From Streptomonospora nanhaiensis (lineage in GTDB: Bacteria > Actinomycetota > Actinomycetes > Streptosporangiales > Streptosporangiaceae), in the NCBI RefSeq assembly GCF_026642255.1, contig NZ_CP113264.1, forward strand, positions 6,324,001 to 6,388,000: DNA of 64,000 nt, read 5' to 3'. A model generated the notes under the pieces. It did no database searches, was not told where the DNA came from, and saw nothing but the letters and a program-made list of their open reading frames with translations. Of this stretch, positions 56,809-64,000 are shown piece after piece. Numbering within the stretch: the first letter of the stretch is position 1; the number at the start of each line of letters is the position of its first letter. The translations under genes were made by a program, and so were the position numbers.

Positions 56809-56888
56809 CTGCCGGGCTCCGCCCCCGTGGACCCGGCGCCGCTCCCCCACCCCGCTCCCCACCCAGCACCACCGAAACCAGGTGTCCC

Positions 56889-58454
56889 GTGACCCAAGCC
56901 CCGCCGTCCCCGGAATCCGCCGTCGTCACCCATCCCGACGGACGCGTGTCCCTGGCGGAGGGCTCCGCCCTCCCCGAGAGCCCCTTCGTCAACGCCGACC
57001 TCCAGCCGGTCCCGATCTCCCGGCGCGACTGGGGCACCGGCAGCTTCACCGCCCTGTGGGTGAGCATGTCGGTCAGCATCCCGGCGTGGACCCTGGCCAG
57101 CGGCCTGATCGCGGCCGGCATGGACTGGCGGCAGGCGATGCTCGCCGTCGTCCTCGGCAACCTCGTCGTGCTGCTGCCGATGGTGCTGACCGGCCACGCC
57201 GGAGCCAAGTACGGCATCCCGTTCCCGGTGTTCGCCCGTGCCTCCTTCGGCCTGCGCGGCGCCAACCTGCCCGCGCTGCTGCGCGGCGCGGTAGCGTGCG
57301 GCTGGTACGGCATCCAGACATGGGTCGGCGGCCAGGGCGTGTACGTCCTCGTCGGTCGCCTGCTCGGCGACGGGTGGACCGGCGCCGCGCAGGTCGGCGG
57401 CAACCCGTGGACCCTGTGGCTGTCCTTCGGCCTGTTCTGGGCGGCCCAGCTCGCGATCATCCTGTGGGGCATGGAGGGCGTGCGCCGCGTCCAGGTGTGG
57501 GCCGCGCCGCTGATGGTCGTCGGAGGCCTGGCCCTGCTGGCGTGGATGGCCGTCGAGGCGGGCGGCGTCGCCCCGATGCTCTCCCTGGACTCCGGTGAGG
57601 CCCTGGACTGGGGCCCGTCCTTCTGGGCGCTGTTCTTCCCGTCCCTCATGGGCGTCATCGGCTACTGGGCGACCCTGACCCTGAACATCAGCGACTTCAC
57701 CCGGTTCTCCGCGTCGCAGCGGGCCCAGGTCGTGGGCCAGACGCTCGGCCTGCCCACCACGATGACGCTGTTCTCCCTGCTGGCCGTGATGGTCACGGCG
57801 GGCACCGCCTCCGTGTACGGCGAGCCGCTGTGGAACCCGATCGACATCGTCGCGCAGATGGGCAGCGGGCTCGGCCTGCTCTTCGCGGTCTTCGTCGTGC
57901 TGCTCGCGACGGTGTCCACCAACATCGCCGCGAACCTGGTCGGCCCCGCCTACGACCTGGCCAACCTGAGGCCGAGGCTGATCAGCTTCCGCACCGGAGC
58001 GGTCATCACGTGCTTCCTCAGCGTCCTCATCTTCCCGTGGAGGCTGCTGGAGAACGAGAACGTGTACATCTTCACCTGGCTCGGCACCGTGGGCGGCGTC
58101 CTCGGCACGGTGGCGGGCATCCTGCTCGCCGACTACTGGCTGCTGCGCCGCACCAGGATGAACCTGGCCGCGCTGTACGAGCGCGGCTCGGAGTACTGGT
58201 ACGCGCACGGGTGGAACTGGCGCGCCCTCGCGGCGTTCGGGATCGGCACGGTGCTCGCCGTGGGCGGATCGCACTCCCCCGAGGGCTCGGGCCCCTTCCC
58301 CGCCGACGGCCTGATCCCGGTCCTGGCCCCGCTGGCCGACTACGGCTGGCTGGTCGGGCTCGTCAGCGCGCTGCTGGTCCACTGGGCGCTGGGCGTGTTC
58401 CTGCCCGACCGGCGCGCCGGCGGCCGGCGGGCCGCGGAAGACCCCGCCGACTGA
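56889..58454 (+). CDS. NCS1-family nucleobase/hydantoin:cation symporter
   Basis: A 521-residue permease with about twelve hydrophobic helices. NCS1 hallmarks: NADLQPVPISRRDWGTGSFT before helix 1, helix 1 SMSVSIPAWTLASGLIAAGM, GHAGAKYGIPFPVFARASFG, GWYGIQTWVGGQGVYVLVGR, LTLNISDFTRFSASQRAQVV, STNIAANLVGPAYDLANLRP, and late LLADYWLLRRTRMNLAALY. Sequence around the Trp/Gln motif GWYGIQTW resembles uracil, allantoin and hydantoin permeases. It should import the ring substrate for the three upstream enzymes. The GTG at 56889 was taken as start; no strong ribosome binding site is seen. It ends at the hairpin 58476-58504. Confidence 0.85.
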   Translation: MTQAPPSPESAVVTHPDGRVSLAEGSALPESPFVNADLQPVPISRRDWGTGSFTALWVSMSVSIPAWTLASGLIAAGMDWRQAMLAVVLGNLVVLLPMVLTGHAGAKYGIPFPVFARASFGLRGANLPALLRGAVACGWYGIQTWVGGQGVYVLVGRLLGDGWTGAAQVGGNPWTLWLSFGLFWAAQLAIILWGMEGVRRVQVWAAPLMVVGGLALLAWMAVEAGGVAPMLSLDSGEALDWGPSFWALFFPSLMGVIGYWATLTLNISDFTRFSASQRAQVVGQTLGLPTTMTLFSLLAVMVTAGTASVYGEPLWNPIDIVAQMGSGLGLLFAVFVVLLATVSTNIAANLVGPAYDLANLRPRLISFRTGAVITCFLSVLIFPWRLLENENVYIFTWLGTVGGVLGTVAGILLADYWLLRRTRMNLAALYERGSEYWYAHGWNWRALAAFGIGTVLAVGGSHSPEGSGPFPADGLIPVLAPLADYGWLVGLVSALLVHWALGVFLPDRRAGGRRAAEDPAD

Positions 58455-59302
58455 CCGGACCGCCCCACAGGTCCCGGGGCCGCGCCGGTGTCCGGCGCGG
58501 CCCCGCCGCGTGCCGGGCCGCCGGCCCGGAGGCGTCCGCCGGCCCGGGCGCACTCCCGTTCCGGTGGGATTGGACACCCTCCCGGCCGCGGGGCGCGCCC
58601 CGGGGCCCGGCGCCCCGGCCGGACGGCGGGCGGTCCAGGTCGGGCACCCGCCGGGGCCGGACGCGCGGACCGGGTTCGGCGCGTCCGCGGACGACCTGCG
58701 CGCACGGGCCGTCAGGGACTCTCCCCTGGCCACGGTGGTCCCACCGGCGCCGGCGTACCCCTTCGCCGCGGGCGCGGGGCGAATGACTGCTATCACACGA
58801 GAAGAAGGTGCTTCGGCGGGTTAGGTAGTGTTCACCTGTGTGTTCCCACTACGTGGATATATCCGGCTGTCCGGGCGAACCGTTCCCCTGGGGAGGGGCG
58901 TTAGCCCAGGAGTCGGCCCACGAGTCCCGCTCCGGGTGCCCGACACGCGTCCCGCACTCCGTTCACACAGGGGCCACCGGCCGTCCTACCGCACCGTGGC
59001 GGGTGGGCGGGCGATGTCACCCGAACAGGGGTCACAGGACACGCATCCCAGACCAAGACGACCAGAACGAACTACAACTCGCACCGGGCCCCGGGTAAAC
59101 CCCGGGGCGGCCACGGCCGTCAACGTGACGCCGAAGCATCCACTTTCATCCAGACAACGCACACATGTCATGAAGTGACGCGCATCCCCCGCGCGGGTCC
59201 TGATCCCTCCCGCGTTCCCTCTCCCCCACACGTCCACCCCGACGGGGTCCGCGTAGCCGGGGGCGTCGTTCGACATCTCGCGTTTCGACGGGAGACATCA
59301 CC
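58455..59302. other. Long intergenic region before the teichoic acid genes
   Basis: About 850 bases without a convincing gene. It contains the permease terminator (58476-58504), a stem GTAGTG/CACTAC (58825-58830 with 58847-58852), a small hairpin GCCCCGGG/CCCGGGGC (59088-59095 with 59101-59108), and AT-richer patches near 58785-58860 and 59050-59180. A promoter for the following genes is expected. An untranslated leader or small RNA is possible. Confidence 0.45.
58476..58504 (+). terminator. Terminator after the NCS1 permease gene
   Basis: A perfect 13-bp stem (58476-58488 with 58492-58504) with a 3-base loop lies 22 bases past the stop codon. Confidence 0.8.
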
Positions 59303-60769
59303 TTGCCTCACACCTCCGCGCGCCCGACGCCTGCGTCGGCGCACCGCACCGTGGCCGTCGTCCTGGCGGGCGGCAGCGGCCAGCGCATCGGACTGGCCAC
59401 CCCGAAGCAGCTGCTCAAGATCGCCGGGAAGTCGATCCTCGAGCACACGCTCACGATCTTCGAGCAGGCTCCGAGGGTCGACGAGGTCATCGTGATGATG
59501 AACCCCGGGTTCGTCTCCGACGCGGAGGCGATCGTCCGCGGCGCCGGCCTGTCCAAGGTCACGCGCGTCCTGCCCGGCGGCACATCGCGCAACGCCACCA
59601 CCCAGCTCGCCCTCGACGCCCTGGCGCACCTTCCGGCGGAGACCACGAACGTGCTCTTCCACGACGCCGTGCGCCCGATGCTGTCCCAGCGCGTCATCGA
59701 CGACTGCGTCACCGCGCTCGGGTCCTTCGAGGCCGTGGACGTGGCGATCCCCTCCTCGGACACGATCATCGAGGTGGACGACGACGTCATCACCGACGTC
59801 CCCGTCCGCTCGCGGCTGCGCCGCGGCCAGACCCCGCAGGGGTTCCGCCTGGCCACCATCCGCGACGCCTACGTCAAGGCGTGGGACGACCCGGGCTTCG
59901 AGGCGACCGACGACTGCTCGGTGGTGCTGCGCTACTCGCCCGGCGTCCCCATCCACGTGGTGGCCGGCGAGGAGCAGAACATGAAGGTCACCCAGCCGGT
60001 GGACATCTTCATCGCCGACAAGCTGTTCCAGCTGGCCTCCTCCGCCACCCCCGAGTTCTCCGACGAGGACTACGCGAAGCGGCTCGCCGGGGCCACCGTC
60101 GTCGTGTTCGGCGGCAGCTACGGCATCGGCGCGGGCGTGGCCGACCTGGCGGAGAGGCACGGCGCGCGCGTGTTCCGCTACTCGCGCGGCGCCACCCGCA
60201 CCAACGTCGCCAACCCCGACGACGTCGCCGCGGCCCTGGAGCAGGCCCACTCCGCCACCGGCCGGGTCGACTTCGTCGTCAACACCGCCGGCGTGCTCCG
60301 GATCGGGCGCCTGGACAAGACCGATCCGGAGACCATCGAGGAGGCCCTGCGGGTCAACTACCTCGCCCCGGTCCACATCGCCCGCGCCGCCTTCCCGTAC
60401 CTGGCCCAGACCGGCGGGCAGCTGCTGCTGTACACCTCCAGCTCCTACACGCGCGGGAGGGGCGAGTACAGCCTGTACTCCTCCACCAAGGCTGCCACCG
60501 TCAACCTCACGCAGGCGCTGGCCGACGAGTGGTCGCAGGACGGGGTCCGGATCAACTGCATCAACCCCGAGCGCACGCAGACCCCGATGCGCACCAACGC
60601 CTTCGGCGACGAGCCGGCCGGGAGCCTCCTCAGCGCGGAGAAGGTCGCCCGCACGTCCGTGGACGTCCTGTTGTCCGACCTGACCGGCCACGTCGTCGAC
60701 GTGCGCCGCGAGGACCCTCCCGGCGCCGTGACCGGCGCCCCCCGCGGGGAGACGGAGGGAGCCAAGTGA
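59303..60769 (+). CDS. Bifunctional ribitol-5-phosphate cytidylyltransferase / SDR reductase (CDP-ribitol synthesis)
   Basis: A 488-residue fusion. Residues about 15-245 are an IspD/TarI-like cytidylyltransferase (VAVVLAGGSGQRIGLATPKQ, VLFHDAVRPMLSQRVIDDCV, RRGQTPQGFRLATIRDAY). Residues about 265-470 are a short-chain dehydrogenase (TVVVFGGSYGIGAGVADLAE, VNTAGVLRIG, Ser/Tyr/Lys in SSSYTRGRGEYSLYSSTKAA). The plan is that of Bcs1/Acs1-type enzymes that reduce ribulose-5-phosphate and make CDP-ribitol for ribitol-phosphate polymers. TTG 59303 follows GGGAGA. Translation is coupled to the next gene by GTGA overlap. Confidence 0.87.
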   Translation: MPHTSARPTPASAHRTVAVVLAGGSGQRIGLATPKQLLKIAGKSILEHTLTIFEQAPRVDEVIVMMNPGFVSDAEAIVRGAGLSKVTRVLPGGTSRNATTQLALDALAHLPAETTNVLFHDAVRPMLSQRVIDDCVTALGSFEAVDVAIPSSDTIIEVDDDVITDVPVRSRLRRGQTPQGFRLATIRDAYVKAWDDPGFEATDDCSVVLRYSPGVPIHVVAGEEQNMKVTQPVDIFIADKLFQLASSATPEFSDEDYAKRLAGATVVVFGGSYGIGAGVADLAERHGARVFRYSRGATRTNVANPDDVAAALEQAHSATGRVDFVVNTAGVLRIGRLDKTDPETIEEALRVNYLAPVHIARAAFPYLAQTGGQLLLYTSSSYTRGRGEYSLYSSTKAATVNLTQALADEWSQDGVRINCINPERTQTPMRTNAFGDEPAGSLLSAEKVARTSVDVLLSDLTGHVVDVRREDPPGAVTGAPRGETEGAK

Positions 60770-62835
60770 ACAAGTTCAGAGAACTGGGCAGGGAGACCAT
60801 CGGCTGGTCCGCCCTGCTCGGGCTGTCCTACCTGGTCATGCTCGCCGGCGTGATCACCGGCCTGTGGTGGGTCTTCCTGGTGGGGGCCGTCGGCAGCTAC
60901 GCCATGGACGCCCTCCTGCTGCACCGCCTGCCCGCGCTCGCCAAGCTCGTCCAGCAGATCCGCCTGGGCATCACGCCGCGGGCCCTGCTGCGCCAGCTCC
61001 TCGCCCTGGGCCTGCTCATCACCACGCCCACGGCCACCTCCACGGGCATCGGCATGGTCCTGCTGACCTGCCTGGTGCTGTTCGGGCTCCAGCTGGTGTG
61101 CGGTGTGGCCGCCCGGCTGCTGCGGATGCGCCGCCGCCTGCCGATCGTCACCCGCAACATCGACCTGGGCCCCCTGCGCATCCCCGACAGCCCGCCCATG
61201 GTGCTCGTCCGCGAGCCCATGAGCCGCCTGCTGCCCCTGGACGCGTTCCTGGTCGCCGGAGCGGTCGCCTACGTCGCCGAGGGCGCGGTCTGGGCCGTCG
61301 TGGTCGGGGCGATCGCCTCCGTGTCCCTGACCGTGCTGGCCCTGGCGCTGTTCGGGTGGCACCTGGCCCGGGCCCGGACCATCCCCGAGTCCGAGCGGGT
61401 CATGGAGTTCGCCCAGAACTGGCTGGACTCCTACCGGCCCGAGGTCGTCCTGTACTTCTCGGGTTCGGCCGACTCCGCCTACCAGGTCAACATGTGGCTG
61501 GAGGCCGTGGCCGCGCTGCCGCGCCGGTCGGTGGTCGTCCTGCGCGAGCGGGTCATCGCCGCGCAGCTCGCCCCGACGCCGGTGCCGGTCCTGTGCGTTC
61601 CCACCTCGACCGACCTGATGGCGCTGGACTTCGGCCCGGCGCGCGTGGCCCTCTACCCGGCCAACACCGGCAAGAACATCCACATGCTGCGCAACCCGCT
61701 GCTGGGCCACGTGTTCATCGGCCACGGGGACAGCGACAAGGTCGCCAGCATCAACCCGTTCAGCAAGGTCTACGACGAGGTGTGGACCGCCGGACGGGCC
61801 GGGCGCGACCGCTACGACCGCGCCCGGGTGGGCGTGCGCGACGACGAGATCGTGGAGGTCGGCCGCCCCCAGCTCGACGCGATCCGCACCGACACCGCCC
61901 CCAACGCCGTGCACAGCGTGCTGTACGCCCCGACCTGGGAGGGGTGGACGGACGAGCCCGGCAACACGTCGCTGACCGACGCCGGCCCGGCGCTGATCCG
62001 GACACTGCTGGCCGCCGAGCCGCGGGTGCGCGTCCTGTACAAGCCGCACCCCTTCACCGGGGTCCGGTCCGCGGCCGCCCGCGGCGCGCACCGCCGCATC
62101 GTCGCGATGCTGGAGGAGGCCAACCGGGCCGCGTCCGCGAACGGCGACCGCGCCCCGGCGGGACGCGAGCGCCCGGACCTCGCCTCCCTCGAACGGCGCC
62201 TGGCCGCCTTCGACACCGACAACGGCGCCACCGACGAGGCCCACAACTCCCGTGAGGAGGGCACCGCCGACCCCGGCGCCGCCGCCGAGCTCCAGCAGCT
62301 GTCCGAGGAGTGGCACCGGGTGTACTGGGAGGGCCGCGCCGACACCGAGCACCTGGTCATCCAGGGGCCCCGCCCGACCCTCTACTCGTGCTTCAACCAG
62401 GCCGACCTGCTCATCAGCGACATCTCCAGCGTCGTCGCCGACTTCATCGCCACCGAGAAGCCCTACGCCATCACCAACTGCGAGGGCATCACGGACGAGG
62501 AGTTCCAGGACAAGCACCCCACCTCCGGCGCCGCGTACATGCTCGCGCCGGACGGGGGCGGCCTGGAGGCCGCGCTCGCGGCGGTCCGGTCGGCCGCGAC
62601 CGACCCCCTGGCGGAGGACCGCACCAGGCTCAAGGCCTACCTGCTCGGCTCCGGCGACTCCAGCTCCCAGTCGCGCTTCGAGGCCGCCGTCGACGACCTC
62701 TACCGGCGCAGGAGCGACCAGCACCCGGTCGGCTCCGGGGCGGCGTCCGCGGACGCGCCCGACCCGGACGACGCACCCGGATCCTCCGCCGACTCCCCGC
62801 CCTCCGGGGCGGACCCCGCTCCCGCGCGTGTGTGA
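60766..62835 (+). CDS. CDP-glycerol/CDP-ribitol:polymer phosphotransferase (TagF/TarF/TarL-like)
   Basis: A 689-residue protein. About five hydrophobic helices lie in residues 12-205, unusual for soluble TagF but seen in actinobacterial forms. The catalytic GT-B part (about 220-640) has HVFIGHGDSDKVASINPFSK (active-site His), a donor-side VLYKPHPFTG, and DLLISDISSVVADFIATEKP. It transfers glycerol- or ribitol-phosphate to build wall teichoic acid. GTG 60766 overlaps the upstream stop. A disordered acidic segment (about 455-515) interrupts the domain and the C-terminus is Asp/Pro/Ser-rich. Linked to the CDP-ribitol gene, its substrate is more likely ribitol phosphate, but this is inference. 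Confidence 0.85.
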   Translation: MNKFRELGRETIGWSALLGLSYLVMLAGVITGLWWVFLVGAVGSYAMDALLLHRLPALAKLVQQIRLGITPRALLRQLLALGLLITTPTATSTGIGMVLLTCLVLFGLQLVCGVAARLLRMRRRLPIVTRNIDLGPLRIPDSPPMVLVREPMSRLLPLDAFLVAGAVAYVAEGAVWAVVVGAIASVSLTVLALALFGWHLARARTIPESERVMEFAQNWLDSYRPEVVLYFSGSADSAYQVNMWLEAVAALPRRSVVVLRERVIAAQLAPTPVPVLCVPTSTDLMALDFGPARVALYPANTGKNIHMLRNPLLGHVFIGHGDSDKVASINPFSKVYDEVWTAGRAGRDRYDRARVGVRDDEIVEVGRPQLDAIRTDTAPNAVHSVLYAPTWEGWTDEPGNTSLTDAGPALIRTLLAAEPRVRVLYKPHPFTGVRSAAARGAHRRIVAMLEEANRAASANGDRAPAGRERPDLASLERRLAAFDTDNGATDEAHNSREEGTADPGAAAELQQLSEEWHRVYWEGRADTEHLVIQGPRPTLYSCFNQADLLISDISSVVADFIATEKPYAITNCEGITDEEFQDKHPTSGAAYMLAPDGGGLEAALAAVRSAATDPLAEDRTRLKAYLLGSGDSSSQSRFEAAVDDLYRRRSDQHPVGSGAASADAPDPDDAPGSSADSPPSGADPAPARV

Positions 62836-62875
62836 CGCCCCGTCCACCGCGCTCCTGAAAGGAACCTGACAACCC

Positions 62876-64000
62876 ATGGCCGGAGCAAAGCGCACGGTCC
62901 CCGAGGAACTCCAGCGCCTCATGCGCTACCTGCCCGAGTCCGAGCAGGACGAGCGGGCGCGCTTCCTCGCCGCCGCCGACGAGTTCGTCGGCGGCTCGGC
63001 CCCCGGTGACCTGAGGGCCTTCTCCCCGCTGACCAGGGTCAAGCTGTGGCTGGCCAAGGAGCACCGCCTGGACGACCTGGAGACGGTCATCCGGTACGAG
63101 CGGGACAACCCGCAGGCCCACCTGGTGCGGGGACGCCTGTCGCCCTCGGTCGAGGTGCCCGGCATCGCGCCGTCGTCCCTGCCCAGGGAGGTCACCCGGC
63201 TCAAGAACTCCGAGATGCCGCTGGTCACCAAGCTGACCGACATGGCCTGGGTGGAGGGACGCCTGCGCCTGCGCGGGTACGCGTACGTGCGCAACGTGCC
63301 CGTGGAGTCGGCGCCGCGCGTCCCCGCGATGGCGTGGCTGACCGACACCGCCTCGCGCCGGCGCGTCGTGGTCCGCATGGCCCCGCGGCACGAGCCGCGC
63401 GCCACGGCCGACTCCAAGCAGGCGCTGCACTGCTACGACTGGGCCGGGTTCGAGCTGTTCGTCGACCCCGCCAAGCTGCGCGGGAGCCAGGGCTGGAAGC
63501 CCTCGACGTGGTCGCTGACCCTCGGCGTGTGGGCCTCCGGCAGGCCGCACAGGGCGGGGCTGGTCCCCGGCGACATCGGCCCCGCCGGACACCAGCACGC
63601 CCACCGCCTGGACGCGTCCACCCGCTGGGTGAGCGCGTTCCGCAAGAAGCGGCTGGAGTTCGAGATCCAGTCCGTCGAGGCCGAACTCGTCGGCCACTCC
63701 CTCGACGCCGACCTGCTCAGCCTCGGGCTGCGCGGCCCGGCCGAGCGTCCCGTGGAGGGCCTCGTGCTCTCCCACGGCCCGGCCAAGGAGCCGGTCGAAC
63801 GCGAGTACAGGGCCGAGGCGGACGGCCCCGACGGGCGCCGCCGCGTCACCGTGCCCCTCGCCGACCTCTCCGTGGCGGACACGGAGGAGACCCGTGAGCT
63901 GCGCGCCCACGCGGTCGTCGGCGGGCGCCGGGTGCCGGTCGTCGTCGCCGAGGGCGTGCTCTCACAGGCGCACCCGACCGACGGCGGCCGCGAGATCTCG
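62876..64000 (+). CDS. Probable teichoic-acid polymerase-like or cell-wall glycosyl/phosphotransferase protein (partial, right edge)
   Basis: The first 375 residues are visible and the frame is open at the edge. It starts MAGAKRTVPEELQRLMRYLP after GAAAGGAACC at ATG 62876. Residues 95-340 contain the segment VTKLTDMAWVEGRLRLRGYA and LSLGLRGPAERPVEGLVL, beta-rich sequence I associate with the middle domain of actinobacterial TagF-type teichoic acid polymerases; a catalytic part would lie beyond 64000. It follows the phosphotransferase gene by 40 bases on the same strand. The functional call is uncertain. Confidence 0.55.
   Translation, partial: MAGAKRTVPEELQRLMRYLPESEQDERARFLAAADEFVGGSAPGDLRAFSPLTRVKLWLAKEHRLDDLETVIRYERDNPQAHLVRGRLSPSVEVPGIAPSSLPREVTRLKNSEMPLVTKLTDMAWVEGRLRLRGYAYVRNVPVESAPRVPAMAWLTDTASRRRVVVRMAPRHEPRATADSKQALHCYDWAGFELFVDPAKLRGSQGWKPSTWSLTLGVWASGRPHRAGLVPGDIGPAGHQHAHRLDASTRWVSAFRKKRLEFEIQSVEAELVGHSLDADLLSLGLRGPAERPVEGLVLSHGPAKEPVEREYRAEADGPDGRRRVTVPLADLSVADTEETRELRAHAVVGGRRVPVVVAEGVLSQAHPTDGGREIS

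Noticed and set aside
59881-60765. In-frame upstream extension of the TagF-like gene to 59881
   Set aside because: The extension lies within the CDP-ribitol gene in another frame and is Arg-rich; GTG 60766 overlaps the stop of that gene and starts the recognisable protein.

Overview
The window reads as chromosome of a very GC-rich actinomycete. The evidence is G/C in nearly every third codon position, frequent GTG and TTG starts, several likely leaderless transcripts, a WhiB-family protein, an Osa-type osmotic regulator set, an F420-type LLM oxidoreductase and wall teichoic acid polymer genes. A Nocardiopsis-like member of the Nocardiopsaceae fits best, but genus is inference. No rRNA, tRNA, CRISPR array, insertion sequence or prophage was seen. 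Protein boundaries were set from ribosome binding sites, start codons and family lengths, because most longer frames here are shadows of real genes.

Region 1 (1-21614) is a stress and osmoadaptation block. It opens with the start of an ectoine-binding lipoprotein gene (ehuB, cut by the left edge) and ectABC (2-aminobutyrate-type solute synthesis), then a whiB-like gene, a CopC-type copper protein with a membrane partner, a PP2C phosphatase and a GT4 glycosyltransferase. Next comes a run of signalling genes: an RsbA-like MEDS/ATPase protein, a STAS anti-anti-sigma factor, a GAF-ANTAR protein and a PAS-GAF protein. It closes with the osaB/osaA/osaC set. osaA is a 1678-residue hybrid kinase with a stack of HAMP-like repeats that contains an exact 572-bp tandem duplication. 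A LuxR-type response regulator follows.

Region 2 (21890-31868) holds an HtrA-like PDZ protease, a GT4 glycosyltransferase, an MprA/MprB-like two-component pair, a CitE-like lyase, a BisC-type molybdoenzyme and a Phd/RelE-type toxin-antitoxin pair whose operator overlaps the start codon.

Region 3 (31874-41663) holds a PrsW-type membrane protease with an extra N-terminal domain, a membrane SRPBCC protein and a methyltransferase-DCC fusion facing a TetR/Nudix operon across a palindrome, the NAD(P)HX repair enzyme, and a peptidoglycan amidase interrupted by a full-length 371-residue intein.

Region 4 (41921-52935) holds three DUF4352 membrane-anchored proteins, a GDPD phosphodiesterase, two small membrane proteins, a rhodanese, and a compact five-gene cassette (DUF4178, DUF2617, Asn/Gly-rich lipoprotein, DUF350, membrane-fused spermidine synthase). 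A flavodoxin-like reductase follows.

Region 5 (53299-58454) is a reductive pyrimidine or hydantoin catabolism operon: nitrilase/beta-ureidopropionase, dihydropyrimidinase, LLM oxidoreductase and NCS1 permease. Region 6 (59303-64000) begins a wall teichoic acid cluster: a CDP-ribitol synthase fusion, a CDP-glycerol glycerophosphotransferase, and a partial gene that runs off the right edge.
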